Source: Planctomycetota bacterium
Lineage (GTDB): Bacteria > Planctomycetota > Phycisphaerae > UBA1845 > PWPN01
Length of the DNA stretch: 64,000 nucleotides
NCBI GenBank assembly: GCA_022711465.1
Contig: JAKLEZ010000014.1
Location: 1-64,000 of the forward strand
Reading direction: 5' to 3'
Shown here piece after piece: positions 26,422 to 35,300 of the stretch. Below the pieces are notes generated by a model. It did no database searches. It was not told the DNA's origin and saw only the letters and a list, made by a program, of their open reading frames with translations. How positions within the stretch are numbered: the stretch's first letter is position 1; each line of letters begins with the position of its first letter. A program made the translations under genes and the position numbers.

Positions 26422-26958
26422 ATGGCCTCCACAACGGCAACCCAGACTCGAACGGTCGCCTCCGAGAACCAGCCCCTCTGTCACAAGGGTGGCAAGTACC
26501 TGACCTTCAAGCTGGCCAACGAGGAGTACGGCGTCGAGATCCTCAAGGTCCGCGAGATCATCGGGGTGATGGACATCACCACCGTGCCGAAGATGCCACG
26601 GGACATGAAGGGCGTGATCAACCTGCGCGGAAAGGTCATCCCGATCATCGATCTTCGACTCAAGTTCGGGCTCGATGAGCTGGCTCACACCGATCAGACC
26701 TGCATCATCGTGGTCGACGTGGGCAAGGAGATCGGCATCATCGTGGACACGGTATCCGAAGTGCTCGATATCCCGGGCGCGAACATCGAACCGCCACCCT
26801 CCGTTGGAGCGGCAGTGAACACCTCCTTTATCCTCGGTATGGGCAAGGTCGGAGAGGCGGTCAAGATTCTGCTCAATATCGATCAGGTGCTGACCAGCGA
26901 CGAAATCATCGAGGCCTGTGTCGCGGCGGGTGAACCCGAGCCTGCCGGGGTGAACTGA
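26422..26958 (+). CDS. cheW: chemotaxis coupling protein CheW
   Basis: 178 residues, ATG with a gagg site. The body is a standard CheW domain: KYLTFKLANEEYGVEILKV, then MDITTVPKMPRDMKGVINL (the conserved P-x-x-P/N-x-x-x-G-x-x-N-x-R-G region continuing into LRGKVIPIIDLRLKFG), IIVVDVGKEIGIIVDTVSE and GEAVKILLNIDQVL. CheW links receptors to the CheA kinase at the inner membrane. No cheA, receptor or flagellar gene lies in the window, so its partners are elsewhere. A GC-rich hairpin follows the stop. Confidence 0.95.
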   Translation: MASTTATQTRTVASENQPLCHKGGKYLTFKLANEEYGVEILKVREIIGVMDITTVPKMPRDMKGVINLRGKVIPIIDLRLKFGLDELAHTDQTCIIVVDVGKEIGIIVDTVSEVLDIPGANIEPPPSVGAAVNTSFILGMGKVGEAVKILLNIDQVLTSDEIIEACVAAGEPEPAGVN

Positions 26959-26973
26959 GCGGGCAAGACAGCA

Positions 26974-26997
26974 GGGCAGGCCGAAGGGAACCTGCCC
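26974..26997 (+). terminator. possible terminator hairpin after cheW
   Basis: gggcagg (26974-26980) and cctgccc (26991-26997) form a 7-bp stem with a 10-base loop, 15 bp past the cheW stop and between convergent genes. There is no T-run, so function as an intrinsic terminator is uncertain. Confidence 0.35.
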
Positions 26998-27135
26998 CCA
27001 TCGGGCGAAGCAAGGGGCATGGCCGTTCGGATTCTACCGCGAGTGGTCATGCCCTTCGCTGTTGATGCACAGTTCCCATCAGCGGGCCACCAAGGCAAAT
27101 CGCTCTGCCGTGCCGACCGGGATGCAGGACCTTCT

Positions 27136-28221
27136 CTACTGCAGTTGCTCGGTCTGCCGGGTCAACATCTCGACCACGTCACCGACGGTGAAAGGCTTGG
27201 GCAGGAAATGCTCGACACCCAACGCCGCGAACTCGGCTCCGCGTTCGACGGCGCTGGTGCCGATAAGCGTGCAGGGCCGAATGCCACGCTGCGTCTGGAG
27301 CCACTGGGCGGTACCCTCGCCGGCAACGTCATAGTCCAGAATGGTCACCGAGATGCCGTCGTCCGCCAGATACAGCTGCAGGGCCTCCTGAGCGGTGGCC
27401 GCTGCGTGACAGGTGCAACCCAGGTGCTCGAACGCGGTCACGAACATCCGCCGAACCAGCGGCTCGCGATCGACGATCAACGCCCGGCCGCCGAACGGCC
27501 AGTGGGTATGAGCGGGAATGTTCAAGCCCAGGAGCATGCCCACGCTGGGGTAGTGCTGGCAGTGCTGCTGCTCCATGTCCAGAAGCACCATCAGGCGTCG
27601 CCCGCCCGGGCCGCGGGCCCGCGCCCTGGCCAGCCAGGTCAAGGGCCGACGGCCGCGTACCGCCACCCGCACCCAGCGGTCCTCGACCGCCGCGAGATCG
27701 TTCAGCGACGTCGTCGCCAGCACCCGTTCCAGCGACTCGGCCCCGGAACCGGCCAGCGTCTCGGCAAACATGCCCCGGGCCTTGCTGTTGGCGTACCGAA
27801 TGGCGTGGTCGGACCCGACTTCAACCACCGCGACACTGCATGAAGAGGTTTTAGGAGGCTCATCCTGCAGGGCCTTGGTCACCGCGCCGAGAATGCGATC
27901 CTGGTCAAACGGCTTCTCGACGAAATCGGAAACCTGCTGCCTGTCCGCCTGTTCCCGCAAGTCGCGCGAACTGAAGCCGGTGATCAGAACCGCCCGAATA
28001 TCCGGCCGAACCATCCGCAGCACTTCAGCGACATGCAGACCGTGAATCTGGCCCTTGAGCATCCAGTCGGCCACCAGCACCTCCGGACGCTCATACACGC
28101 CGATCTCGATCGCTTCACTCCCGCTGCCCGCCGCGGCAACCTCGTAACCCTCCAAGGAGAAGAGACTGGCCAACTCCTCCCGGTAACCCCGCTCGTCGTC
28201 AACCACGAGTATTCCGGCCAT
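27136..28221 (-). CDS. REC-PAS-REC response regulator
   Basis: 361 residues from ATG 28221, preceded by a strong gaggaggagg site. Residues 1-125 are a receiver domain: MAGILVVDDERGYREEL, phospho-acceptor Asp in VLVADWMLKG, Thr in VLITGFSSR, Lys in FVEKPFDQ. The centre (VAVVEVGSDHAIRYANSKA) looks like a PAS sensor. A second receiver-like domain follows: RALIVDREPLVRRMF, Asp in VTILDYDVAGEG, LPKPFTVGDVVEML. There is no kinase or DNA-binding output, so it probably relays phosphate or works by protein contact. It is convergent with cheW, which may be coincidence. Confidence 0.87.
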   Translation of the reverse strand: MAGILVVDDERGYREELASLFSLEGYEVAAAGSGSEAIEIGVYERPEVLVADWMLKGQIHGLHVAEVLRMVRPDIRAVLITGFSSRDLREQADRQQVSDFVEKPFDQDRILGAVTKALQDEPPKTSSCSVAVVEVGSDHAIRYANSKARGMFAETLAGSGAESLERVLATTSLNDLAAVEDRWVRVAVRGRRPLTWLARARARGPGGRRLMVLLDMEQQHCQHYPSVGMLLGLNIPAHTHWPFGGRALIVDREPLVRRMFVTAFEHLGCTCHAAATAQEALQLYLADDGISVTILDYDVAGEGTAQWLQTQRGIRPCTLIGTSAVERGAEFAALGVEHFLPKPFTVGDVVEMLTRQTEQLQ

Positions 28222-28423
28222 GGTCCTCCTCCTCTCGACCCGACAGAGGTAGCGGACAGACCCGTCGACAATGCGGCCACACCGCGGGCGCGCCGTCACC
28301 CGGCACGGCGAAGATCCTGCGGCCGGGAAGGGACGCTCCAGCCCGCCCACCCCGCCAATCGGCCGGAGCATACAAAACTCGACATCCCCATTCTATGCAA
28401 AGGGAAACCCTCGAACAAGAGGC

Positions 28424-29365
28424 TCAGCGCCAGGTGGTGGAAACCGTCTTGAGCAGAAGAAGCGCGCCGATATTGTGCAGCCAATGAAGAACCAGACAGG
28501 GCACCAGGCTGCGCCGCCAGACAAACAGGATGGACATCAACAGAGCCAGAAGCCCGATCACCACCATGGCCAGCACGCCCTCGTAGTAGTGGGCCACCGC
28601 GAACAGAAGCGAGCCGATCGGGACCGCCAACCACCAGCTCCTGAAAACGGCCCGCATCCGGGTGAGCAGAAAACCACGAAAAACAACCTCCTCCCAAAGG
28701 ACGGTCGCAATCATCAGCACAACCACCTGGACCATCGGAAGGGGCGGCAATGCCTGCTCAATGGCTCTCTGGGCGGCAGGAGCACCGTCCAGTAATCTCG
28801 GCGACACCACGTACGCGGCCAGGATCCCCGAATACAACACCACATAGAAGCCAAGCAGCGCACCCAGGGCAATCAGCACGTTGTGCCCCAGCCGCCGAGC
28901 GGTCCAGCCGATGGAGCCACCACCCTGTCGGGCCACCAGAAGCATGATCACCACTGCGGCCAGACTGACCACGCCCATGCCCAGATTGGTGGCCATCAAT
29001 GGCCACCGGGCGTCACCAGGCTGAATCATCGCCCCCACCAAATACCCGCCAAACGCCCCCACCACCAGGGCCGGCAACAGTAGCAGGAGTTCCACGATGG
29101 CCCGCAACACGGACATCCGCGGATACCACGTCGGCGGCTCCGGAGACGGCCCGAGCGGCCCGGCGGCGTATTCCATCGCCAGAACCGCGCCACCCGTCAT
29201 CACCCCCGGCAGCCCAACCGGCCGGGCCATGGGCACAGGAACCGACCGGCCCGCGCCCGTCGCGCCCGCGGCAGCAACGCAAGAAACAGGATCATCAATC
29301 TGCCTCACCGGGTCCGGCGGAACATCTGAGCGGGGATCGCGATCGTCGTCGCCGTCGTTACACAT
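28424..29365 (-). CDS. CPBP family intramembrane metalloprotease
   Basis: 313 residues. After an unusual proline- and acid-rich 85-residue N-terminus come about eight membrane segments. The CAAX-protease/bacteriocin-processing signature is clear: EEVVFRGFLL (motif EExxxR), then FAVAHYYEGVLA with a catalytic His, then LHWLHNIGAL. These enzymes cleave within or next to the membrane; targets range from prenylated proteins to peptide immunity factors. It lies 29 bp downstream of the large glycosidase gene on the same strand and may be cotranscribed with it. Confidence 0.88.
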   Translation of the reverse strand: MCNDGDDDRDPRSDVPPDPVRQIDDPVSCVAAAGATGAGRSVPVPMARPVGLPGVMTGGAVLAMEYAAGPLGPSPEPPTWYPRMSVLRAIVELLLLLPALVVGAFGGYLVGAMIQPGDARWPLMATNLGMGVVSLAAVVIMLLVARQGGGSIGWTARRLGHNVLIALGALLGFYVVLYSGILAAYVVSPRLLDGAPAAQRAIEQALPPLPMVQVVVLMIATVLWEEVVFRGFLLTRMRAVFRSWWLAVPIGSLLFAVAHYYEGVLAMVVIGLLALLMSILFVWRRSLVPCLVLHWLHNIGALLLLKTVSTTWR

Positions 29366-29394
29366 CGTTCTGGGTCACACCTCTCGATACCCTA

Positions 29395-32300
29395 TCATTG
29401 CTTCGCATCAACGACAATGAAATCCAGCCACAACACCTGCTCGCCAACCGGAATCCTGAGCCACGCGTGCTCGCCTTCCTTGAAACCCTCGGGAACCTGG
29501 CAGCTGAGTGTGCCCCGGTCGATCCCGGCGCCGGCAGGCCGGGTGGAGCCCACAACCTCCCACGTCAGTTGCCCGGCGTTCGGGGCGATTCCCTCAGGCA
29601 AGGTGGCCTGGAGCCTCGCTCCACCGTGGGCCAGCCGAGTCGGGCAATCCGCCATCCGAGGGGGTTCGCGATCCGTCGGCGCGAGCCTGTAACGGAAAGC
29701 ACACTTGCCCTTCGGTATGACGTGCAGGAGTCCACGGCTCCAACGAATCTCCGGTGCTTCGGCCGGCGAATCATCGAGGTTCAACGCGACGACATCCACG
29801 TTCGAGGCTTTGCCAACCAGTCGGGGGGCGAACGCGGCATCGACGAACTGGGTGGTCGGGATCAGATACCAGGCGTCGCCGTCCTTCTTCAAAGCCGCAC
29901 TGCCCTGCAGGGCTGCGTCAATCGGCAGGAAGAAAAAGACGCCGTGTGTATCGGCGTAGTAGTGGCCCCCGGCGAGGGCCGGACCCGGACCTTCGGGGAC
30001 GAGGTAACTGAGGTCGAGCCGCCTCCGCGGAGAGTCACGCTCTTCCCGGCCGGCCACGGCTGTGATCATCGACCCGCTCACCGCTCCGGAGTCCCCGCGA
30101 GCCAGGAAACCCCACGACGGCAGTTCGAGACCACACGACCGGTCGATGACCCACGACTCCGCAGAGCCGTTCACACACACGCGGCCTCCGCCATACCGAA
30201 CAAGCAGCCGATTGTGGAGATGCACCCCGCTCGCCAGAGCCTCCGAGGAGTCTACCATTCTGCCGTCCTTCTCGTACTCGATCGCCTTCACCGGCTCCAT
30301 GGCGTAGAACTTCTGCACCGGCTGGAGCAGGTGGTAGATCTTCAGCTTGCCCTCGAGCGTCGGCCAGTCGAGAAAGCCGATGTGCCCGTATGCCAGCGTC
30401 GTGGCGATGTACTGATCGAGATTGTACGGCTTGCCCTTGAAGAACATGCCCGGGTCGCCCATGCCCGCGTCCATCTCCAGCGGGTGAATCTTGAGCAGGT
30501 CGAAGTCCGGCAGGAGGGGCTCGTCCGGCGGCGAATCGCTGGCCAGCTGGGCATAGTTGCCATCGGTCAGTCCGGCGTAGATCCAGTGGTTGCGGCCCTC
30601 GGAGTACACCGGACCATCGTGGGCCATCTTCTCGTTGTACAGCAGCCGGCCGTAGCACTCATAGGTCCGCCGGAAGGTGGCCGCCCCGGGCACGCGGGCG
30701 TCGTAATCCTCGCGCTCGCAGGGCATGAACACGGTGTGGACGTCGCAGTAGCTGTGATTGGTGCCGAACTTGGCATGGATCTGCGGAGCAAGCAGAGCTT
30801 CCATCTGCACGCCATACATCGGCTTGGCCGAGTAGCAGCGCATCCAGGCCCGCTGCCAGTCGCCGTTGGGCTGGCGGATCACGTGGTCTTCGTTCCAGTG
30901 GCTGTTGACCGGGGCAAAGTCGATGTAGTTTGTGTAGAGCCCGGCCCGCCAGCCGAGGGCCTTGATCGCGGCCACGAACGCCCTGCAGCCTTCGTCGCCA
31001 CCTTGCCCGGGCGCAGCGTGAAGCCGGAAAGTGAAGCTCTCGCCCGCGTCACGCCAGGTGTTCTCGTGATAGCGGATGGACACCTTCTCGCAGCCGAGCT
31101 TCCGGAGCAGGGTCGCCTCGGTGATCTCGGCCTTGTGGTTCGAGCCGTCCTTGACCCGCCAGAGCCGCTCGCCCTGCACGTCTTTGAACGGGGACGGCGG
31201 GTTCGGAATCGTGGGGAAGACCTCCTGCACGTCCGGCGAAGCGTTGATGAACAGCCGCTCACGCACCCGGTTCCTCGTGCCGTCGGTCTTGCGGGCATAC
31301 TCGGCACCGTCGTTGAATCGGGCCCAGGTCGGACCAGCCTCAGCCGCACCCCACAGCTTCGAGGCGTCCGAGACGTACCAGTCGAACTGGGTGAACAGGA
31401 ACAGGCCGTCGGAATACAGCACCCGCGGGTCGGTGTTGCCCCAGCCAAAAGTGAGGTACGGGATCTTGAACAACTTGGGCGCCGACAACGGGTCCGCCCG
31501 GCCAAGCACCACCCGCTCCACGACCGGCTCGCTGCCGCGGATCTCCACAATCAGCGATTTCTGCTCAATGCAGAGCTCATAGACCAGGTCGGTGGCGACT
31601 TCCCCCCAGACGAGGCGCCAGCTGACCTGCAAGCGACCATCGGCGAGCTTCTCCTCGGTCAGTGTCCGCTGAACGGCCGGGCTGGTCGCAGGTACCCCGC
31701 CACCGGCGCTCGCCAAAACCGCACCCCCGCCCGCACAGGGATGGATAACCTTGTCCCGGAAACGCAACTCGAGATCGCCCAACGTGCCATCGGTCGGGGT
31801 ATAGCGATACTCCAGCCGGCCGTCGCTCGCCTCGTAGGAGAAGATCGTGGTCTTGCCTTCCCGACGAACGGCATTCCTGAAATCAGCGACCTTGTTGGTC
31901 GGCAGAATGGTCTCCGGCCGGGTCGGGAAGGGGAGCTTGTCCGGCCAGGGTTCGAACGTGAGCGGCCTGAGCTCTTCCGCGTAGGCATAGCATGGCCCGA
32001 GATAGATGGCTCGCTTCTCGGTGTTGGCCCCGTTGTGGAACCTCAGGCCGGCGAGCGCGAACGGCCGCTTCAACTTGGCTTTCTGGTCGGCATTCAACCG
32101 GGCGCACATCATGAACCAGTACTGGTGGTCGATCGTCCCCGGCCAGATGGAGAACTCCTTGCCGTCCGCATCGCGGAGCAGGACTTCCAGGCCCACAGGC
32201 GGGGTCTTCGGATCCGGTGCCCAGCCCCAACAGGCCCCGTACGTCCAGAAGGTGAAGGTGTCCCACGGATCGGGCACGATGATCGGCTGCTTCGGCCGAA

Positions 32301-32661
32301 CGGTCACGAGCGGCTTGTCGCCCTTGGCCACGTACACGAGTTTGGCAACGTGCTCGCGCTGGTAGATCCGCTGCTCTCCGGAGCGATACAGCCAACCTTC
32401 GGCCCGCTGGCCCACGACCTCCCAGTCGGCCACGTCGTCGAAGGCGACCAGCGGCGGACGCTCCTCCACCCGCCCGGCCATCTCGTACGGCGGCTGACCG
32501 GCCGGCCCGGGCGTCGGATCGGCCTTCTCCCCCGGATGGACGACCGGCTCCTGGGCTGCGGCCGTCACGCTGAAACACAGACAACAGGCGACCGCCGGCA
32601 GCAGTTGTCGCCCCGAACGCCACGCAAACCGTACCGCAGACTCAAGGCGGGTTGGATACAC
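29395..32661 (-). CDS. large secreted putative glycoside hydrolase
   Basis: 1088 residues. GTG 32661 is preferred over GTG 32691 because AGGAGG stands 6 bases before it. A signal peptide ends CLCFSVTAAAQ. About 60-470 is beta-rich and recalls galactose-mutarotase-like lead domains. From about 490 there is a TIM-barrel-like region: LRKLGCEKVSIRYHENTW, IKALGWRAGLYTNYIDFAP, NHSYCDVHTVFMPCERED and HDGPVYSEGRNHWIYAG, where Asp and Glu could be catalytic. This layout resembles GH101 or DUF5696-type proteins, but I cannot assign a family with certainty. The C-terminus has a beta domain and no sorting tail. Likely cleaves a complex glycan outside the cytoplasm. Confidence 0.72.
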   Translation of the reverse strand: MYPTRLESAVRFAWRSGRQLLPAVACCLCFSVTAAAQEPVVHPGEKADPTPGPAGQPPYEMAGRVEERPPLVAFDDVADWEVVGQRAEGWLYRSGEQRIYQREHVAKLVYVAKGDKPLVTVRPKQPIIVPDPWDTFTFWTYGACWGWAPDPKTPPVGLEVLLRDADGKEFSIWPGTIDHQYWFMMCARLNADQKAKLKRPFALAGLRFHNGANTEKRAIYLGPCYAYAEELRPLTFEPWPDKLPFPTRPETILPTNKVADFRNAVRREGKTTIFSYEASDGRLEYRYTPTDGTLGDLELRFRDKVIHPCAGGGAVLASAGGGVPATSPAVQRTLTEEKLADGRLQVSWRLVWGEVATDLVYELCIEQKSLIVEIRGSEPVVERVVLGRADPLSAPKLFKIPYLTFGWGNTDPRVLYSDGLFLFTQFDWYVSDASKLWGAAEAGPTWARFNDGAEYARKTDGTRNRVRERLFINASPDVQEVFPTIPNPPSPFKDVQGERLWRVKDGSNHKAEITEATLLRKLGCEKVSIRYHENTWRDAGESFTFRLHAAPGQGGDEGCRAFVAAIKALGWRAGLYTNYIDFAPVNSHWNEDHVIRQPNGDWQRAWMRCYSAKPMYGVQMEALLAPQIHAKFGTNHSYCDVHTVFMPCEREDYDARVPGAATFRRTYECYGRLLYNEKMAHDGPVYSEGRNHWIYAGLTDGNYAQLASDSPPDEPLLPDFDLLKIHPLEMDAGMGDPGMFFKGKPYNLDQYIATTLAYGHIGFLDWPTLEGKLKIYHLLQPVQKFYAMEPVKAIEYEKDGRMVDSSEALASGVHLHNRLLVRYGGGRVCVNGSAESWVIDRSCGLELPSWGFLARGDSGAVSGSMITAVAGREERDSPRRRLDLSYLVPEGPGPALAGGHYYADTHGVFFFLPIDAALQGSAALKKDGDAWYLIPTTQFVDAAFAPRLVGKASNVDVVALNLDDSPAEAPEIRWSRGLLHVIPKGKCAFRYRLAPTDREPPRMADCPTRLAHGGARLQATLPEGIAPNAGQLTWEVVGSTRPAGAGIDRGTLSCQVPEGFKEGEHAWLRIPVGEQVLWLDFIVVDAKQ

Positions 32662-33064
32662 GGGAGTCCTCCTGCTGTTAAAGCTCACCACGGGCGGCTC
32701 AGAACCGCGGCATCCCGCCCGGCAAACCGTGACTGGATTCTAATCCCAGGACCCACCGGTGGCGCCCCTCCGGCCGGATCACGCCTGGAATGTGACGGCC
32801 ACATCAGTCTCCAAGCCAATGGCCCAACAGTGGTTATGGACCCTCACGCCAGACCCCGCACCCTATGGCCGATCACGCCTGGCCACATCGCCGGCGGAAC
32901 CGTTGACAGCGAGGCCCGGCTCTGTAATAATGCAATTACAGTTCGGGCTCGATCGCCATGAAGAGGGGCCTGGCCGCCCGTGCTGGGCGAGCCTGGGCGC
33001 ACGACGCCGTCTTCGACGTTCCACGGTCGAACACCGTGGCAGTAGCTCAGAAGGGTGGCACGCC
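32662..33064. other. 403-bp divergent regulatory region
   Basis: Upstream of the large glycosidase (minus) and the prepilin-like gene (plus). The only conspicuous structure is the promoter/palindrome listed separately. Reading frames crossing it lack ribosome sites. Confidence 0.45.
32903..32941 (+). promoter_or_regulatory. promoter-like -35 box with palindromic operator
   Basis: A consensus ttgaca at 32903-32908 is followed by a perfect inverted repeat ctgtaat-aatgca-attacag (32922-32928 and 32935-32941). An AT-rich -10-like stretch (taataat) falls at suitable distance inside the repeat. A regulator bound here would block the promoter. The GntR/LacI-like regulator encoded at 35301 is the nearest candidate. 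Confidence 0.5.
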
Positions 33065-33916
33065 ATGAAGCCGACAACCATACCCGCCACCTTCCGTTCT
33101 CGTCACCGCACTCGAATGGATCAGCCTTCCCGTCTCGCCTTCACGCTCATCGAAGTGCTCGTCGTCGTCTCGATCATCGCCCTGCTGGTGGCGATTCTCC
33201 TTCCGTCGCTCGCGGGAGCGCGCAAGCAGGCCAACACCACGGTGTGCGGGGCCAACCTCCGCTCGATCGGCCAGGGCATCCTGATCTACATCGACGACCA
33301 CAAGGGGCGCCTCCCGTCGTATACCCAGGGGAGCCGAGTCGACTCAACCGTCTCGGTGTTCCAGAACAACCAGTTCTACCTCTACGGTGACTACGTCAAC
33401 GGCTCCGGCCCGGACAAAGGTCGCCGGCCGGTGAACAAGTACATCCACGGCAAGAGCGGCGTGTATCACTGCCCACTGGATGCTCAGAACCCGGTGTACG
33501 CGGCCGCCATCGGGCAAGAGTACAAGGACACTTACCAGCGCTGGGGCAACAGCTATCCCTACAACGTGGCGTTGGGCAGTGTGTTCTACTCAGGCCCGGC
33601 CTACGGGCTCGAAGCCAACTGCCTCCCCGTTCTTTACCAGAAGAGAATCGAGCAGATCCGCGGTACGTCTCGGGTCGTCATGGCGGGAGACATCACCTCG
33701 GTCTACCCGCAGCACTGGACCTACAACAAGACCGCCCCGTGGTACGCCAGCTTCTTCACCCACGATCGGAAGAAGCCCAAGTGCAATCTCCTGTTCGCGG
33801 ATGGCCATGTCGTCCCGGCGATGATGCGCGATCCACCGGGGCATATCGTCAACGGCGATTATTCGATGGTGCTGATCGGGACACCTCCGGCATGGTACGG
33901 CGGCACGACCCCCTGA
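33065..33916 (+). CDS. prepilin-type (pseudopilin-like) secreted protein
   Basis: 283 residues. The N-terminus has a long basic leader and then AFTLIEVLVVVSIIALLVAILLP, the type IV prepilin cleavage/methylation motif with Glu at +5. The rest (VCGANLRSIGQGILIYIDD) is the planctomycete prepilin-like class, and the end CNLLFADGHVVPAMM gives a variant of the H-X9-DG terminal motif (His 13 residues upstream). A second start at 33116 would shorten the leader. After cleavage by a prepilin peptidase it would sit in the inner membrane with its C-terminal domain outside. It lies 29 bp before a glycosidase-like gene and may be one operon with it and the regulator. Confidence 0.88.
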   Translation: MKPTTIPATFRSRHRTRMDQPSRLAFTLIEVLVVVSIIALLVAILLPSLAGARKQANTTVCGANLRSIGQGILIYIDDHKGRLPSYTQGSRVDSTVSVFQNNQFYLYGDYVNGSGPDKGRRPVNKYIHGKSGVYHCPLDAQNPVYAAAIGQEYKDTYQRWGNSYPYNVALGSVFYSGPAYGLEANCLPVLYQKRIEQIRGTSRVVMAGDITSVYPQHWTYNKTAPWYASFFTHDRKKPKCNLLFADGHVVPAMMRDPPGHIVNGDYSMVLIGTPPAWYGGTTP

Positions 33917-33945
33917 GCGGCGATCGTGGTGGGCAAAGGAGCATC

Positions 33946-35187
33946 ATGCACTGGACGATCAATCTGACCGGGTCTTTGCTGCTCGCGACTTTCTGTCTCG
34001 CGGCGGATACGCAACCCGCCTCCAACGGTCGCTGCATCCTGTCGTCGCCGGTCACCCACTCGGACTGGATGGTACGCAAACCCGCGCCGAAGTGGGGCCC
34101 CGAGGGCGTGCACCAGATTCTCGACCGCTGCCGAGAGGCCGGGCTGCGCCGGGTGTACTGGCGGTGCTTTGACGGCGGCCGCGGTCTCTACCCCAGCCGT
34201 CTGCTGGAACCGCTGCATGGTTTCGACGAGGACAACTACCACCGCGGCCGGGACTCCGAGTGGCTGCTGGAAGTGCTCAAGCCGCTCGACTGGGGGGCTT
34301 TCGACGCATTCAAGGAGGCAATCGACTACGGCCACAAGATCGGCATCGAGGTCCACGCCTGGCTCTCGATCAACGAGGACGATCACGCCTGGGGCCTGAT
34401 CAGCCGGTTCTCGCGCCAGCACCCGGAACTCCGCTGGGTACGGCGCGACGGACGTCCTTTCCGCTCGCAGCTCAGCTTCGCCTTCCCAGCCGTGCGAGAA
34501 TACAAGCTGGCTCTCCTTCGCGAGATCCTGGCCTACAGACCCGACGGCATCTTCTTCGACTGGATCCGAACGGGCGACGTGCGTGACGGCCCGCAGACAG
34601 ATGCGGAAGGCATCGCGATTCACGGATATGAGCAGCCAAACATCGAAGTTCTTAGGAGCAAGTACGGTCTCGAAGCGACCGCGGTCTCGAACCACGACGA
34701 GCGGTGGATCCGAATCCGAGTCGAGCCGCAGACGGTCTTCATGCGCGACGCCGCGGCGCTGATTCGGAAAACTGATCCGAAAATGCCGATCACCGCATTG
34801 GTACATCACCCATGGGGCTACCGCGGTGGACCGAACGAGACCCCATACAAGGATTGCCGCAACGGACTGCTTCTGGACGTGCGCCGCTGGGCAACCGACC
34901 GGCTGGTGGATGAGTTCATCCCGGCGGGCTACTACCGCGGCGACGGCAATGCGGAGAAGGCCTACCGCTGGCTGCAGGAGGAGACCCAGGGCAAGGCTCG
35001 CGTCGCCCTCTTTGGCTGGATTGCGTCTCCGGACCAGTTCGCGGCCGACACGCAACTCGTACGCAGGCTGGGCGCACCGGAGCTGCTGCTCTGGGAATCG
35101 GACTACCTCGGCCTGCCGCCGGCCAAGGCCGACCTGATCAGCGTGATGGCCCCCTACGCACAGACGCCGGCGAAGAAGGACAAGTGA
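33946..35187 (+). CDS. secreted GH10-like (family 10 glycosylhydrolase) protein
   Basis: 413 residues, ATG after aaaggag. A signal peptide (MHWTINLTGSLLLATFCLAAD) precedes a TIM-barrel-like domain: GVHQILDRCREAGLRRVYW, IDYGHKIGIEVHAWLSIN, LAYRPDGIFFDWIRTGDV, VDEFIPAGYYRGDGN, and LLLWESDYLG. The pattern resembles the glycosyl hydrolase-like 10 group rather than true GH10 xylanases; FFDWIRTGD and LLLWESD carry acids that could be catalytic. Probably an exported glycosidase acting with the neighbouring enzymes. Confidence 0.75.
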   Translation: MHWTINLTGSLLLATFCLAADTQPASNGRCILSSPVTHSDWMVRKPAPKWGPEGVHQILDRCREAGLRRVYWRCFDGGRGLYPSRLLEPLHGFDEDNYHRGRDSEWLLEVLKPLDWGAFDAFKEAIDYGHKIGIEVHAWLSINEDDHAWGLISRFSRQHPELRWVRRDGRPFRSQLSFAFPAVREYKLALLREILAYRPDGIFFDWIRTGDVRDGPQTDAEGIAIHGYEQPNIEVLRSKYGLEATAVSNHDERWIRIRVEPQTVFMRDAAALIRKTDPKMPITALVHHPWGYRGGPNETPYKDCRNGLLLDVRRWATDRLVDEFIPAGYYRGDGNAEKAYRWLQEETQGKARVALFGWIASPDQFAADTQLVRRLGAPELLLWESDYLGLPPAKADLISVMAPYAQTPAKKDK

Positions 35188-35276
35188 GAGCCTATCCCGT
35201 CAGGTGTGGGACCGGCATCCAGCCGGTCAAGTGACAGGCCGGAAGCCTGCCCCACACCCCCAAGTGAGATAGGCTC
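35188..35276. repeat. 89-bp compound inverted repeat (REP-like element)
   Basis: Outer arms gagcctatc (35188-35196) and gataggctc (35268-35276) are perfect complements. Inner arms ggtgtggg and cccacacc also pair, and the centre has self-complementary ccggcatccagccgg and caggccggaagcctg stems. The motif text (aggccggaagcctg, ccggcatccagccgg) is of the kind I recall in dispersed intergenic repeats of planctomycetes, but I could not search for other copies. It lies between a stop codon and the regulator start, so it could also act as a transcript-processing or termination structure. Confidence 0.65.
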
Positions 35277-35300
35277 CAGGGCGACGCACACGGAGCTTCG

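Noticed and set aside
28999..32961. 1320-codon open frame on the plus strand
   Set aside because: It is the antisense shadow of the large glycosidase and CPBP genes in high-GC DNA. It has no signal peptide, no ribosome site and no recognisable domain.
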